From Plotosus lineatus (taxonomy: Eukaryota > Chordata > Actinopteri > Siluriformes > Plotosidae), in contig CM045733.1 of the NCBI GenBank assembly GCA_024760905.1, positions 24,469,501 to 24,533,500 on the forward strand: a stretch of 64,000 bases of DNA, written 5' to 3'. Made by a program: the position numbers and the translations under genes. How positions within the stretch are numbered: position 1 is the stretch's first letter; the number at the start of each line of letters is the position of its first letter. A model generated the notes under the pieces. That model had not been told where the DNA came from. It worked only from the letters and a program-made list of their open reading frames with translations, and ran no database searches. Shown here piece after piece: positions 53,208-61,139 of the stretch.

Positions 53208-56200
53208 TTCGTAGTCAGAATTGCTAAACACCAAGTGGAGAAAGTGTACCCATGGGCAGGATTTAAGATCAAGTATTATATTCCCAATGAGGTATCACCA
53301 TTAGAATGCCGGAAAAACGCAAGAGCAAGAGGGGAAGCTAGAATTACGGAACTTCCTTATGCTGACGATTAAGCAATATTTGTGGAATCGATAGAGGAAT
53401 TACAAACTGTCCTTCAAATATATGATGACACTTTTTCCCGCTTTGGTCTGAAGATGTCTTATACAAGAACAGAGACGATGGCCTTAAATGTTGATGACGC
53501 TGTTAGGAGCCAAGACAGTCTGATGGACGTTGGGGGAATGAAGTTGAAGAATGTGAGGAAGTTTCGATATCTTGGGTACACCATTTCAAACTCAAGCGCC
53601 AACACAGAGAATCTACTCTAGAATGGGATCTGCATATGAAAAGTGGAATGAGCTCAAACACGTGTTGACAGACAACCGGATACATCTATCTACTAGGGTG
53701 AAGTTTCTAAAAGCCTGCGTAAGATCCCGGCTCTTATAAAGTGTGCAGGCCTGGGAAATGACCTCCAAAGGAAATAGCAAAGATTGAGGTGGTCTGGAAC
53801 AGTTTCTTTAGGAAGATGGTGAAGGGTGGGTATAGCCGACAAGGGGATAGCGAAATCGCTATTGTGAGTGAAGATGGACAGGATTGCTGGAGATTCAAGT
53901 ACTCAAATGCTGACCTACATCGTATGACTGGAAATGAACCCATTGAGACGTTCTGTAGAACACAGCAGTTAAAGTACCTGGCTCATATCTGCCGGATGAG
54001 TAACGGAGATATCCGAAAACAGGTCCTTTTTGATGAATGATCTAAAACTTGGAAGAAATTGGAGGGACTGCTAGGCATAGATGCCCAGCAGCTCAGGAGA
54101 ATGATGATGGACAGGGAGAACTTTCTGCATTTCATTGATCAATGGACCCAATGAGTGCACCCTGAGGAGCAAAGGCTCCAGTGTAGGGAAAACGATGATG
54201 ATGATGCTGACTGCATCGATGTAAATCACCAGCAGAGCGGAGAGTTCGCTTTCTTTTCTGGATTCAGGTTTTCATTCATTTTACAACTCTGTTTGCTTAA
54301 CTGAGTATGCATGGTAGATTGCGCCGATCTGAGTAGATAGTTAATTCATCTCTGTGTATGAGACTGGCACCCATGCTAGTAGGCTTACGCTTCTGACCAA
54401 TTATATTTGCTTCGGGTTACAAAAGTCCACAAAACAGTGTAAACACAAAGATCACAGAGATGACGTCTTAACACAAGGGTAACACACTATATAATTGATA
54501 TATACGTATATATAACGATGTGGCTTCAGTGCATTGTTTTTTTAATATTCAGCAAATTAAAAAAATAAGGAAATTAAGGACGAATAGGGGGGAAAGTTAA
54601 GGAAAATGCCTCAAAAACAAGGTCAACTATGAAAAAAACCCCTAAACAAACAAACACAAAAAACAACCCAAAACCTCCCATCAAAACTACTTACATTTTT
54701 ATGAGGTGCGCATGGGGGGGTGATAGTACTTCATGGAATTCAGTGGTCACGGGGGTATCTCGTCCCAATTAACCACGGAAAGTGAGGAATCCCCGTATAT
54801 AAGCTCAAATATTCATTCTTCGTACTGATAGAGAACAGAAAAGCACCTGAGCATGCACAACACATCAAATTGGAGGCTACCATAAGGCACAGAATGATCC
54901 AAACGTAGTCTTCTTTCTTCAACTGTACAGTTTGAATGAAACTGTTGACTTGTATCTGCATAATTTTATGCGTTGCACTGCTGCCATGTATTTGTCTCAT
55001 TAGATAAGTGGAGGTGAAGAAGTGTTCTTAATAAAGTGGACATATCCATATATGGTGTATTTCAGAAAGCAATATTTTGTATTGGAAGCTTAAGTGACAA
55101 ATTTTTCCATCAATCATAGGGACTGCTTGGCACTCTGCTGTTTAAATAGCGTAACAAGCTTTGTGTGTGGCTTTGCGGTCTTCTCCATCCTTGGTTTCAT
55201 GTCATATGAACAGAATGTGCCAATTTCAGAAGTGGCTGAATCCGGTGAGTCTGACTGACTTTATTTTTATTTTAATTGATGTCATTAGTTTCATGCTTTT
55301 TACAGCATCATGTTATGAAATCTAAATTAATGTGGAATCTTTTGCATTTCACTAAAAATATAAAATCGTTCAATGGTTTTTGCCCGCTCAAGAGTTAATT
55401 AGTAATAAATATTTTTCTGGCTAAGGAGCAGAGTCAAAACAGTTTATTTATTTATTTATTTTTTGGTTAATGTTTTTTGTTGTTTTGTTCTTTTTTTTTT
55501 GTATACACTTTTATATCAGAGTGCTATTTGACTGAACTAGTCTTGGTTATGGTTGAGTACATGCTTTGATCATCAGGATGTTTTTATTATCAGATGCAAA
55601 ACTAAAGCTTATTTATACCCTACTGCCCCTTCAGGCCCGGGACTTGCGTTCATTGCATACCCTCGTGCTGTATCATTGATGCCCTTTTCCTCTTTGTGGG
55701 CCTGCTGCTTCTTCATCATGATTATTTTTCTTGGACTGGACAGCCAAGTTAGTGTTTAGCTGTTTGTACTGCCTAAATAACTTGTTAAAAGTAATTAACT
55801 CAATTTCTTTGCATTAGATAAATGAAAAGAACCAATCCAATGCCATTTTTGATATTAACATCTACTGTTTTACTCTACTGATCGTGATGGCATAACTGAT
55901 ATATACATACAGTGGTGCCTCAGTACTCGAACTTAATCTGTTCTAGACAGCTGTTTGAATTCCGATTTGTCCGAATTCCGAATCCGCTTTTCCCATTACA
56001 AATAATGTAAATGGTCTTCATCTGTTCCATTTTCTTTTGAACAGAAGTTAACGGTACCGTAATTCATACCAGAGGTCCGCAAATTAATTAATGAATTAGT
56101 GATGTGAAATACTCTGGTTTTGGTGGCTCTCTCGCCGTGCGTTGGAGGGGGTGTGGCTGTCACACGCGGGTGGTGTGCTAAACACACACACACTGGATTC

Positions 56201-57237
56201 CACTTAGCAATCACTGGGCTTCTCTAACAGTGACTACGATTTCCCCGTGCTCTAGTGCCTTCCCTGTGAACAATAAAGCTCATCCGTTTTTATAACACGG
56301 TCTCCTGCATTTTTGGGTCCGGCTGAATGTTCCCGGTGTCACAGAAGGGCTAGAAGATTCTATGACACCAGGAACATTCAGCCGGACCCAAAAATGCAAG
56401 AGACAGTGTGATGAAAATGGCTGAGCTTTATTATTCACAAGGAAGGCACTAGAGCACAGGGAAATAGTAGTCACTGTTAAAGAAGCCCTGTGATTGCTAA
56501 GTGGAATCAGGTCTGTGTGTTTACCACTCCACCAGCGTGTGGCAGCCACACCTCCTCCAATGAGCAGAGAGAGACAGAGAGTTAGAGCCACCAAAACCAG
56601 AGTCTCACAAAAGAGACCATAGCACACTAAAATAAAAATCACAGTGCAGTTATAGCATAAGAACAATAAAGATAAGAATTTTAACCTTTTGTGGTGGTGA
56701 GCAGTTGGCATAAGTAAATGTTGGAGAGGGAGAGAAGAAGAGGATTTCCTTCCATAACAGCTTCAGGAAAATCAGCCAAGGGTGTTTTTTTTCTCTTGCT
56801 CCTGCTTAGCATGGATGACTCTTCTTCAGGATGTACTTTCTTTTCTTGAAGAACATTTCTAACGTGGCTTGTTTCTGCCTTCTTTTCAAAACCTTACAGA
56901 AGTGGCTCATAACCTCATTGTTAAAGATGTTCACAGTGCTGCTAGTGCTGTAGCTTAGTTTAAGCACTTTAGCTTACCTTTATCAGGGTGATACGTAGTA
57001 TCAACAACTTCCGGACTTTTTTCAGAACAGCGCTAGCTTTATCAGGGTAATACATAGTATCAACAACTTCCGGAATTCGCGCACTTTTCCTCCCTCTCGG
57101 CCTCATTTTTTCTTTTGCGTTTTTCGAGTTCAACTTCCCGTTTTTGTTCGATTTCCGAGGAAAAACAAATCCCAGATTTTTTTTGTTCGAATTTTGATTT
57201 GATCAAACTTTAAAGCGTTCGAATATCGAGGCTCCAC

Positions 57238-57333
<96 letters not shown>

Positions 57334-57404
57334 GTGTATATATATATATATATAATATGTGTATATATATATATATATAATATGTGTATATATATATATA
57401 TATA

Positions 57405-57497
<93 letters not shown>

Positions 57498-58298
57498 CTA
57501 GTCCTTCTCAAAAAAGTAGCACATTGTGATAAAGTTCATTATTTTCTGTAATGTACTGATAAAAATTGAACTTTCATATATTTTAGATTCATTGCACACC
57601 AACTGAAATATTTCAGGTCTTTTATTGTTTTAATACTGATGATTTTGGCATACAGCTCATGAAAACCCAAAATTCCTATCTCAAAAAATTAGCATATCAT
57701 GAAAGGGTACTCCAAACGAGCTGTTACCCTAATCATCTGAATCAACCAATTAACTCTAAACACCTGCAAAAGATTCCTGAGGATTTTTAAAAACTCCCAG
57801 CCTGGTTCATTACTCAAAACCGCAATCATGGGTAAGACTGCCGACCTGACTGCTGTCCAGAAGGCCATCATTGACACCCTCAAGCAAGAGGGTAAGACAC
57901 AGAAAGAAATCTCTGAGCGAATAGGCTGTTCCCAGAGTGCTGTATCAAGGCACCTCAGTGGGACGTCTGTGGGAAGGAAAAAGTGTGGCAAAAAACGCTG
58001 CACAACCAAAAGAGGTGACCGGACCCTGAGGAAGATTGTGGAGAAGGGCCGATTCCAGACCTCGGGGGACCTTGGGGGACCTTGGGGGACTTCACTTTTT
58101 CATGATATGCTAATTCTTTGAGATAGGAATTTTGAGTTTTCATGAGCTGTATGCCAAAATCATCAGTATGAAAACAATAAAAGACCTGAAATATTTCAGT
58201 TGTGTGTAATGAATCTAAAATATATGAAAGTCTAATGTTTATTAGTACATTACAGAAAATAATGAACTTTATCACAATATGCTAATTTTTTTAGAAGG

Positions 58299-58334
<36 letters not shown>

Positions 58335-58367
58335 ATATATTTATATATAAATATACATATTTATTGC

Positions 58368-58435
<68 letters not shown>

Positions 58436-60261
58436 TATGTATATATGTGTGTGTGTGGCAATAAATATGTATATTTATATATATTCAAATAATTATAACA
58501 TGATGACAACTGCTGGAAGAAACATACTGCAGATTATATCAATTTAGGAACTAAAAGTGATTAAAATATTATCATGACAATAAAACTGCCATTAATTCTG
58601 GGTTTTCCCCAAAAACAATCTCTGCAACTGACACTTTTTTTTTCTGGTCCTGAACTAACATGAGGGCTCATTGGATTGACTTGTGATGATCACAAGGAAA
58701 TTTAGTGAATTCAAGATGATCACAGTGATCGTGGAAAACATTTCAACGGTCAAAAATTTAGCAGTGATTATTACAATGTGTTGTGATTGTATGCCAATAA
58801 TAATAGAACATGGAATTGTGATAGAGTACTGTCGAGCTTAAGACACTTTAACGGCGTGTCACAGGCCTTGGTGTGTCATTGTAGAGATCTTGATGAACTT
58901 GGAAATATGATTCCTTCAAGTTTCATCTCTTGGATGCACCAAGCCTCCTTTAATACCCCAAGAGTGCTCATAGCTCTTTGTGCTTTTTTTAAATGTGGAG
59001 ATGGCAGACATCATGCCTAAGTGTAAACACAAGTATTGTAGTATTATTTATTTGGGAGAGTTGATTATGTCCTTTTTTTTGTTCTTATCATTTAGTTTTT
59101 GATCTATCCTTTCCTAAACAGTGGCACAAAACTCAAAAATCACTGTTTTATTTCCTGAACAACCATTAGACAGTACTGCCCAACACCTGACACTTTTCTT
59201 TTATCTTCCTTGCCATAGTTTGTGTGTGTCGAGGGCCTAGTTACGGCCATAGTAGACGTGTATCCCACTGTGTTTCGACATAAGAACCGTAGGGAGCTCT
59301 TCTTGCTCGTGGTGTGCCTCATCTGCTTTCTCATGGGACTTATCATGGTGACAGAAGTAAGGATTTTGGTTTTCACTAAAAGCACAGAACATTTTGCTTA
59401 TTTAATCAGGTTGATGGTCAGAAGCATTCAATTTGCTCAAGTGTGAGCCGAAAAGGAAACACAAGCAAAATAAAAACAAAAAGAGAGGAACATCTCTGGG
59501 GAATGGTCAGTCTAGTTCCAAATTAAATCCCCAGTGTAAAGGTACAAATGACTTGTGTATTTTCTCTTCAGGGGAGAAAATTCCTGTAAGTTCTTTGGGA
59601 TTTCCATACTGGAATTTTTATATATACTAGTATATAAAATAAATATAAACTTATAGTGTAAACTTAGTCGTTTGCATATTCTTCCTGTACCTGTACAGGT
59701 TTTCTCTGAGTACTCCAGGTTTCCTATCACAGTCAAAAGGCATGCATGTTAGGTAAACTGGCTACTTTAATTTGGCCATACGTGGAAATGTGATTAATTT
59801 TTGTCGCTGTAATAGAACTATAATTGATTAATGGACTGCCCAGGTTGCCTGAAGTCAACTGGGATTGGCTCCAGCATCCCCATTCAACCATGACAGATAA
59901 GTGGTATAAATATGATTGGAATGAAGAATTTATCTGATTGGAACAGCCGAATATGACTCAACTGAGAAAATATAATTTTAGAATTACATTTTGAAGCTAT
60001 TTGACAAAATCTACACTACAAATGGTAATCTTTGTTAAACAGGGTGGGATGTACGTCTTCCAGCTCTTTGACTACTATGCGGTCTCTGGCATGTGTCTGC
60101 TCTTCATGGCCATATTTGAGACGGTTTGCATTGCCTGGGTGTATGGTAAGTTATTGATTAAATAATAAGTTAAAATATTAGTTGCAAAAAGATGTTTTTG
60201 TCCAGAATATCTTTCTCTTGATTTGGGTAAATTGTCAAAGGTTTCCAGTGTTTCTGTTTGT

Positions 60262-60299
<38 letters not shown>

Positions 60300-61139
60300 C
60301 CCCCCCATGACAGTGCCACCATTCTTGTTTTCTCAGGTGCAGATCACTTCTATGATAATATGGAGGATATGATTGGTTATCGTCCAGGCCCTTTAATGAA
60401 ATACTGCTGGATATTTTTCACACCACTCACCTGCCTAGTGAGACTCACTTTATTACTTTAACCCACAGTTTAAAAGACACCAGCAGCATGTTTGCTGATT
60501 ATATAATTTTGGAAAACCTGAGGCTGATACTGATTCATTTTGTTGCACGTTTAGATTACATCCCTGTAAAATTATAACAATTAAGAATTCAACAAATGAT
60601 GATTCCTTTTATGTACTATTCGATTGCATTCAGTCTATTAAATTAAAGAACAGACAATAAATATCTTCCAGCGTAAATACTGATTCATACCATTTGATTC
60701 TTTATCTCCTGTTTAGAGTACATTTGCTTTTTCACTCATCAAATATACACCTCTGAAATACAACAATAACTATGTATATCCCTGGTGGGGTTATGCAGTA
60801 GGCTGGCTCCTGGCTTTGTCCTCAATGCTCTGTATCCCTGTGGGTATGATCTATAAAATTGTCAACACAAAAGGAACCCTGAAAGAGGTAAGGGTACTTC
60901 AGAATTCTGTATACTAATATAAGACCCTATAATGCTTTCATTCCTCTTTCTCTCGCTCAAGCTGTCTCTCTTTTACTCTCTGTCTCTAGCGTATACAAAT
61001 CCTCATCAGACCATCTTCTGATTTACCCAAAAGAAGGACAGAACAGGAAAACGTGCTGGATGTCTTTACTTTGGTACAATCAGCTTCACCCAATAAAGAA
61101 TCCTCTCCCCAAGAACCTCAAAACAATGCAAGGTTTTAA
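35752..61139 (+). CDS. slc6a13: SLC6 GABA/betaine/taurine-type transporter, complete, 15 coding exons, 606 aa
   Basis: Na+/Cl- coupled solute symporter of the SLC6 family, GAT2/GAT3/BGT1/TauT subgroup, expected in the plasma membrane with twelve TM helices. The exons join in frame to 1821 nt including TAA; human GAT2 has 602 residues. Visible marks: TM1 [20 protein letters not shown]; the TM2-IL1 signature LGQYTSEGG; an extracellular loop 2 with a Cys pair and NDS, NFT and NAT glycosylation sites; [23 protein letters not shown]; and GLDSQFVCVE in TM8. The symbol rests on synteny (downstream of kdm5a, same strand, as human SLC6A13 and SLC6A12) as well as similarity; slc6a12 or a fish paralogue remains possible. 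Unusual: Ser42 in TM1 where GAT2, GAT3 and BGT1 have Glu, so substrate range may differ. A 10.6-kb intron 7 is packed with transposons. Confidence 0.9.
35875..36148 (+). mobile_element. tRNA-related SINE (DANA/mermaid style)
   Basis: Head GTGGCGTAGTGGTTAGCACG then TCCGCCTCACAGCAAGAAGG, B box GGTTGGATTCCCAG, body GTTTGCATGTTCTCCCCGTG, tail AATTAAGATTAAGCAGTTCA then GAAAATGAATGAATGA. In transporter intron 1. Confidence 0.8.
36414..36590 (+). CDS. slc6a13: transporter exon 2: N-terminus and TM1
   Basis: Acceptor TTCAAG ends at 36413; donor GTGAGG follows 36590 (phase 1). Encodes a short cytosolic N-terminus and TM1 ([20 protein letters not shown] then [14 protein letters not shown]), which carries Na+ and substrate contacts. 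Ser42 (TCC, 36530-36532) stands where GAT2, GAT3 and BGT1 have Glu, GAT1 Ala and TauT Gly. Confidence 0.95.
37160..37450 (+). mobile_element. SINE remnant with internal 91-bp tandem duplication
   Basis: Body-type sequence (ACATGTTCTCCCTGTG, GTGGGTTTCCTCTGGGTGCT). Within it a 54-bp segment at 37281-37334 recurs identically at 37372-37425, separated by GT runs. In transporter intron 2; the rest of that intron shows nothing recognised. Confidence 0.6.
37652..37786 (+). CDS. slc6a13: transporter exon 3: TM2
   Basis: Acceptor CTGCAG, donor GTAAAA, phase 1 both sides. Encodes [20 protein letters not shown] and then [12 protein letters not shown], the SLC6 TM2/IL1 signature, ending [11 protein letters not shown]. 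Confidence 0.95.
37917..38057 (+). CDS. slc6a13: transporter exon 4: TM3
   Basis: Acceptor GTACAG, donor GTGAGT, phase 1 both sides. Encodes [20 protein letters not shown] and then [11 protein letters not shown] with the conserved TM3 tyrosine pair, then [10 protein letters not shown] with the first Cys of the extracellular loop 2 disulfide. Confidence 0.95.
38082..38568. mobile_element. Tigger-like element E, copy 2 (MITE, 487 bp)
   Basis: Ends CAGGGATCCCTCACTTTTC and AGTAGCGAGGGATCCCTG, TA on both sides. Non-coding; fills most of transporter intron 4. Confidence 0.8.
38656..38743 (+). CDS. slc6a13: transporter exon 5: extracellular loop 2
   Basis: Acceptor CACAAG, donor GTGAGT, phase 1 in and 2 out. 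Encodes [20 protein letters not shown] and then [10 protein letters not shown]: the second loop Cys and three N-glycosylation sequons (NDS, NFT, NAT). It begins 87 bases after a Tigger-like MITE in intron 4. Confidence 0.93.
39165..39490 (+). mobile_element. SINE (mermaid style), diverged
   Basis: Head GGCGGCATAATGGTGAGCCA, body CACAGTCCAAAAACATGCAC, GT run at 39301-39330, and a tail GACCCTAATTAGGATTACGT then AATGAATGGATGAAT. In transporter intron 5. Confidence 0.65.
39685..40025 (+). mobile_element. tRNA-headed SINE, alternative tail, copy S5
   Basis: Head TGATGGTCAGTGGCAAGGTG with B box GGGATTCAAACCTCAC; body AACTGGGTTATCAAAGGCCA shared with S1-S3; tail CGCAATCCTAATTAGGATTA then AGTGGTGCAGAAAATGAA. 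In transporter intron 5. Confidence 0.7.
40230..40362 (+). CDS. slc6a13: transporter exon 6: TM4
   Basis: Acceptor AAACAG, donor GTTGGT, phase 2 in and 0 out. Encodes [20 protein letters not shown] and then the TM4 core [16 protein letters not shown], ending VKSTGK. Confidence 0.94.
40718..40880. repeat. fish repeat with CAGGGGTGTCAAACTCATTC end
   Basis: Looks like one end of a hAT-like element (CAGGGGTGTCAAACTC then GGCTGCAGGTTTTTGTTCCA). No second end found. In transporter intron 6. Confidence 0.45.
41137..41271 (+). CDS. slc6a13: transporter exon 7: TM5 and loop 3
   Basis: Acceptor GGCAG, donor GTACAA, phase 0 both sides. Encodes [20 protein letters not shown] and then [18 protein letters not shown]. 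The following intron is 10.6 kb because of nested transposons. Confidence 0.95.
41436..42730 (+). mobile_element. RTE-type LINE, copy 3, internally deleted, with RTE inserted
   Basis: Flanked by the 13-bp duplication ATATAGACATGTC (41423-41435 and 42731-42743). It has the family 5' end (ATGCAGCCGTGAGGGAGGAG) and the start of the endonuclease ([20 protein letters not shown]), then at about 42578 jumps to the last C-terminal codons and the 3' tail. An antisense RTE fragment interrupts its 5' region. Confidence 0.9.
41522..42143 (-). mobile_element. RTE-type LINE fragment inserted into copy 3
   Basis: 5'-truncated, minus strand. Encodes the RT C-terminal block ([35 protein letters not shown]) and ends in an AAGAAGAAGAAG tail. 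The host sequence GCGTCAGGAAGGGC stands on both sides (41508-41521 and 42144-42157), a clear target-site duplication. Confidence 0.9.
42744..43345. other. intron 7, nothing recognised
   Basis: Unique-looking AT-rich sequence with a TTTG run near 42945. No coding signal. Confidence 0.5.
43349..43485. repeat. TTA/TAA microsatellite between direct repeats
   Basis: A 28-bp sequence (begins ATCATGATAAACATTGTATA) occurs at 43349-43376 and, with one change, at 43458-43485. Between them ATT units face AAT units, a fold-back. Confidence 0.8.
43690..43870 (+). mobile_element. SINE head fragment (mermaid style)
   Basis: GTGCATGGTGGCAGAGTGGT, then AGCACGCTCACCTCACA and B box GGGTTCGAGCCCTGG. The tail is not clear. 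Confidence 0.55.
44342..47213 (-). mobile_element. RTE-type LINE, copy 4, near full length
   Basis: Minus strand, flanked by the 17-bp duplication TAAAGAAAAACTTCATT (44325-44341 and 47214-47230). Runs from the 5' ATGCAGCCGTGAG end through endonuclease and RT to the 3' tail. RT keeps an intact [13 protein letters not shown] box (ORF 45192-44743) and [18 protein letters not shown]. Frameshifts and an endonuclease deletion (about 46600) make it inactive. A SINE is inserted at 45194-45455. Confidence 0.9.
45194..45455 (-). mobile_element. SINE with RTE-type tail inserted in RTE copy 4 (S3)
   Basis: Perfect 16-bp duplication CACCATAGCAAACAAG (45178-45193 and 45456-45471). 5'-truncated: the tRNA-like head is missing and it starts at CCCCAGTGCAGCTAACTGGG on its own strand. 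The tail matches S1 and S2. Confidence 0.9.
47707..48010 (+). mobile_element. tRNA-headed SINE, alternative tail, copy S6
   Basis: Head GTGGCAGCCCATTGGTAAGG then GGGGGTTCAAGCCTCACTGT; tail CAATCCTAATTAGGATTGAG then TTGTTCCGAAAA. Lies just outside the hAT/RTE/SINE nest. Confidence 0.7.
48500..50715 (-). mobile_element. second non-LTR retrotransposon family, fragment
   Basis: Minus strand. 50713-50039 encodes endonuclease C-terminal half ([51 protein letters not shown]). RT remains are thin (49738-49365). 48981-48526 encodes the C-terminal block ([40 protein letters not shown]). It differs from the RTE copies; clade not assigned. Several stops, RT core decayed. Confidence 0.8.
50680..51020. 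repeat. unclassified repeat, copy 2, tandemly duplicated
   Basis: ATTACTGACAACAACCAAAT occurs near 50684 and again near 50908, and AGGATAGAATTTAAGCACAC near 50753 and 50996, giving a unit of roughly 225-240 bp present about 1.5 times. Related to 17440-17700. Confidence 0.7.
51021..51555. other. intron 7, GT run, otherwise nothing recognised
   Basis: GT microsatellite at 51101-51124. No coding signal. Confidence 0.5.
51556..51652. mobile_element. Tigger-like element E, right-end fragment
   Basis: Matches the right end of E (CCTACTTCATGGATTTCGAT, ending GAAAGTGAGTGATCCCTG followed by TA). The left part is absent. Confidence 0.6.
51871..51974 (+). CDS. slc6a13: transporter exon 8: TM6
   Basis: Acceptor TTCCAG, donor GTATCA, phase 0 in and 2 out. 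Encodes [20 protein letters not shown] and then [14 protein letters not shown]6 carries the unwound substrate-contact segment. Here it reads ALCVGIL, whereas GAT2 and GAT3 read AICLGCL. Confidence 0.95.
52240..54190 (+). mobile_element. non-LTR retrotransposon with inverted 5' part
   Basis: 52802-52502 on the minus strand encodes the end of an endonuclease domain ([20 protein letters not shown]). From 52803 the plus strand encodes RT ([58 protein letters not shown] then stop at 53373) and a C-terminal block ([20 protein letters not shown]). The head-to-head arrangement is typical of twin-priming inversion. A TA microsatellite splits RT at 53155-53206. Confidence 0.8.
53155..53206. repeat. TA microsatellite inside reverse transcriptase
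   Basis: About 25 TA units directly after codons for ESPFLF, where RT proteins read FxxYI; the run probably grew from TTTATATAT codons. Confidence 0.85.
54300..54795. mobile_element. Tigger-like E fragment with F-related piece
   Basis: 54300-54490 is the reverse complement of part of element F (TAACACAAGGGTAACACAC against 6745). 54515-54795 matches element E from TGTGGCTTCAGTGCATTG to AAAGTGAGGAATCCCCG followed by TA. As in copy 1, E and F pieces lie together. Confidence 0.6.
55120..55244 (+). CDS. slc6a13: transporter exon 9: TM7
   Basis: Acceptor ATCATAG, donor GTGAGT, phase 2 in and 1 out. Encodes [20 protein letters not shown] and then [20 protein letters not shown]. Confidence 0.95.
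55635..55747 (+). CDS. slc6a13: transporter exon 10: loop 4 and TM8
   Basis: Acceptor TTCAG, donor GTTAGT, phase 1 in and 0 out. Encodes [20 protein letters not shown] and then a hydrophobic TM8 ending LGLDSQ, the conserved Asp-Ser that takes part in the Na2 site. Confidence 0.95.
55910..57239. mobile_element. Tigger-like element A, copy 3
   Basis: Left CAGTGGTGCCTCAGTACTCG preceded by TA; right GAATATCGAGGCTCCACTG. Internal sequence matches A copy 2 (TTCCGGACTTTTTTCAGAAC, GAACATTCAGCCGGACCCAA). No transposase. In transporter intron 10. Confidence 0.75.
57238..57495. repeat. GT then TA microsatellite with a 33-bp minisatellite
   Basis: GT run, then TA runs in which TAATATGTG recurs three times at a spacing of about 33 bases (57328-57410). 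Lies between element A and the Tc1-like element. Confidence 0.85.
57501..58300 (+). mobile_element. Tc1-like element, internally deleted, IR/DR termini
   Basis: About 220-bp inverted ends next to TA. Each end carries two direct copies of a CTCAAAAAATTAGCATAT-type motif (57507 and 57683 on the left, mirrored at 58100 and 58275), the IR/DR layout of Tc1 elements. 57828-58121 encodes the N-terminal [20 protein letters not shown] and then [18 protein letters not shown] paired-type helix-turn-helix, about 85 transposase residues, then ends at a deletion. The DDE catalytic part is missing. Confidence 0.9.
58301..58490. repeat. GT/TA fold-back microsatellite
   Basis: GT run, then arms TATTTATTGCCACACACACA and TGTGTGTGTGGCAATAAATA (about 58358-58385 and 58445-58470) around a TA core; a long hairpin. 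Confidence 0.8.
58491..59218. other. transporter intron 10 end, nothing recognised
   Basis: No coding similarity or repeat termini seen before the exon 11 acceptor. Confidence 0.5.
59219..59356 (+). CDS. slc6a13: transporter exon 11: TM8 end and TM9
   Basis: Acceptor CCATAG, donor GTAAGG, phase 0 both sides. Encodes [20 protein letters not shown] and then TM9 ([20 protein letters not shown]). Confidence 0.95.
59660..59915 (+). mobile_element. old SINE remnant (mermaid style)
   Basis: Body-like TTTTCTCTGAGTACTCCAGG, TTTCCTATCACAGTCAAAAG and tail-like AACTGGGATTGGCTCCAGCA, all diverged. In transporter intron 11. Confidence 0.5.
60043..60145 (+). CDS. slc6a13: transporter exon 12: TM10
   Basis: Acceptor AAACAG, donor GTAAGT, phase 0 in and 1 out. 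Encodes [20 protein letters not shown] and then [15 protein letters not shown]. Confidence 0.95.
60265..60306. repeat. T35 C7 tract upstream of exon 13
   Basis: Homopolymer tract ending 30 bases before the acceptor AG, in the position of a polypyrimidine tract. Confidence 0.9.
60337..60437 (+). CDS. slc6a13: transporter exon 13: start of TM11
   Basis: Acceptor TCTCAG, donor GTGAGA, phase 1 in and 0 out. Encodes [20 protein letters not shown] and then [14 protein letters not shown] run of 35 T and 7 C lies 30 bases upstream of the acceptor. Confidence 0.93.
60717..60887 (+). CDS. slc6a13: transporter exon 14: TM11-TM12
   Basis: Acceptor TTTAG, donor GTAAGG, phase 0 both sides. Encodes [20 protein letters not shown] and then [20 protein letters not shown] (TM12), ending NTKGTLKE. 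Confidence 0.95.
60990..61139 (+). CDS. slc6a13: transporter exon 15: cytosolic C-terminus
   Basis: Acceptor TCTCTAG before 60990; stop TAA at 61137-61139. Encodes [20 protein letters not shown] and a hydrophilic tail, as expected for a cytosolic C-terminus. The tail does not resemble mammalian ones closely. Confidence 0.93.
   Translation, partial: RIQILIRPSSDLPKRRTEQENVLDVFTLVQSASPNKESSPQEPQNNARF

Larger units (their letters stand above)
52033..55038. mobile_element. DNA element with about 85-bp terminal inverted repeats, hosting a LINE
   Basis: Left CCACTTCATTAGGAACACCT...CATGTGGCAGCAGTG and right (reversed) CCACTTTATTAAGAACACTT...CATGGCAGCAGTGCAACGC are matching inverted arms. This terminus is common in fish genomes; I cannot name the family. 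It fills transporter intron 8. A TA run (52189-52220), a LINE and an E fragment lie inside. Confidence 0.55.

Noticed and set aside
57203..57511. YIYIYI-type frames
   Set aside because: Direct translation of TA/GT microsatellites.
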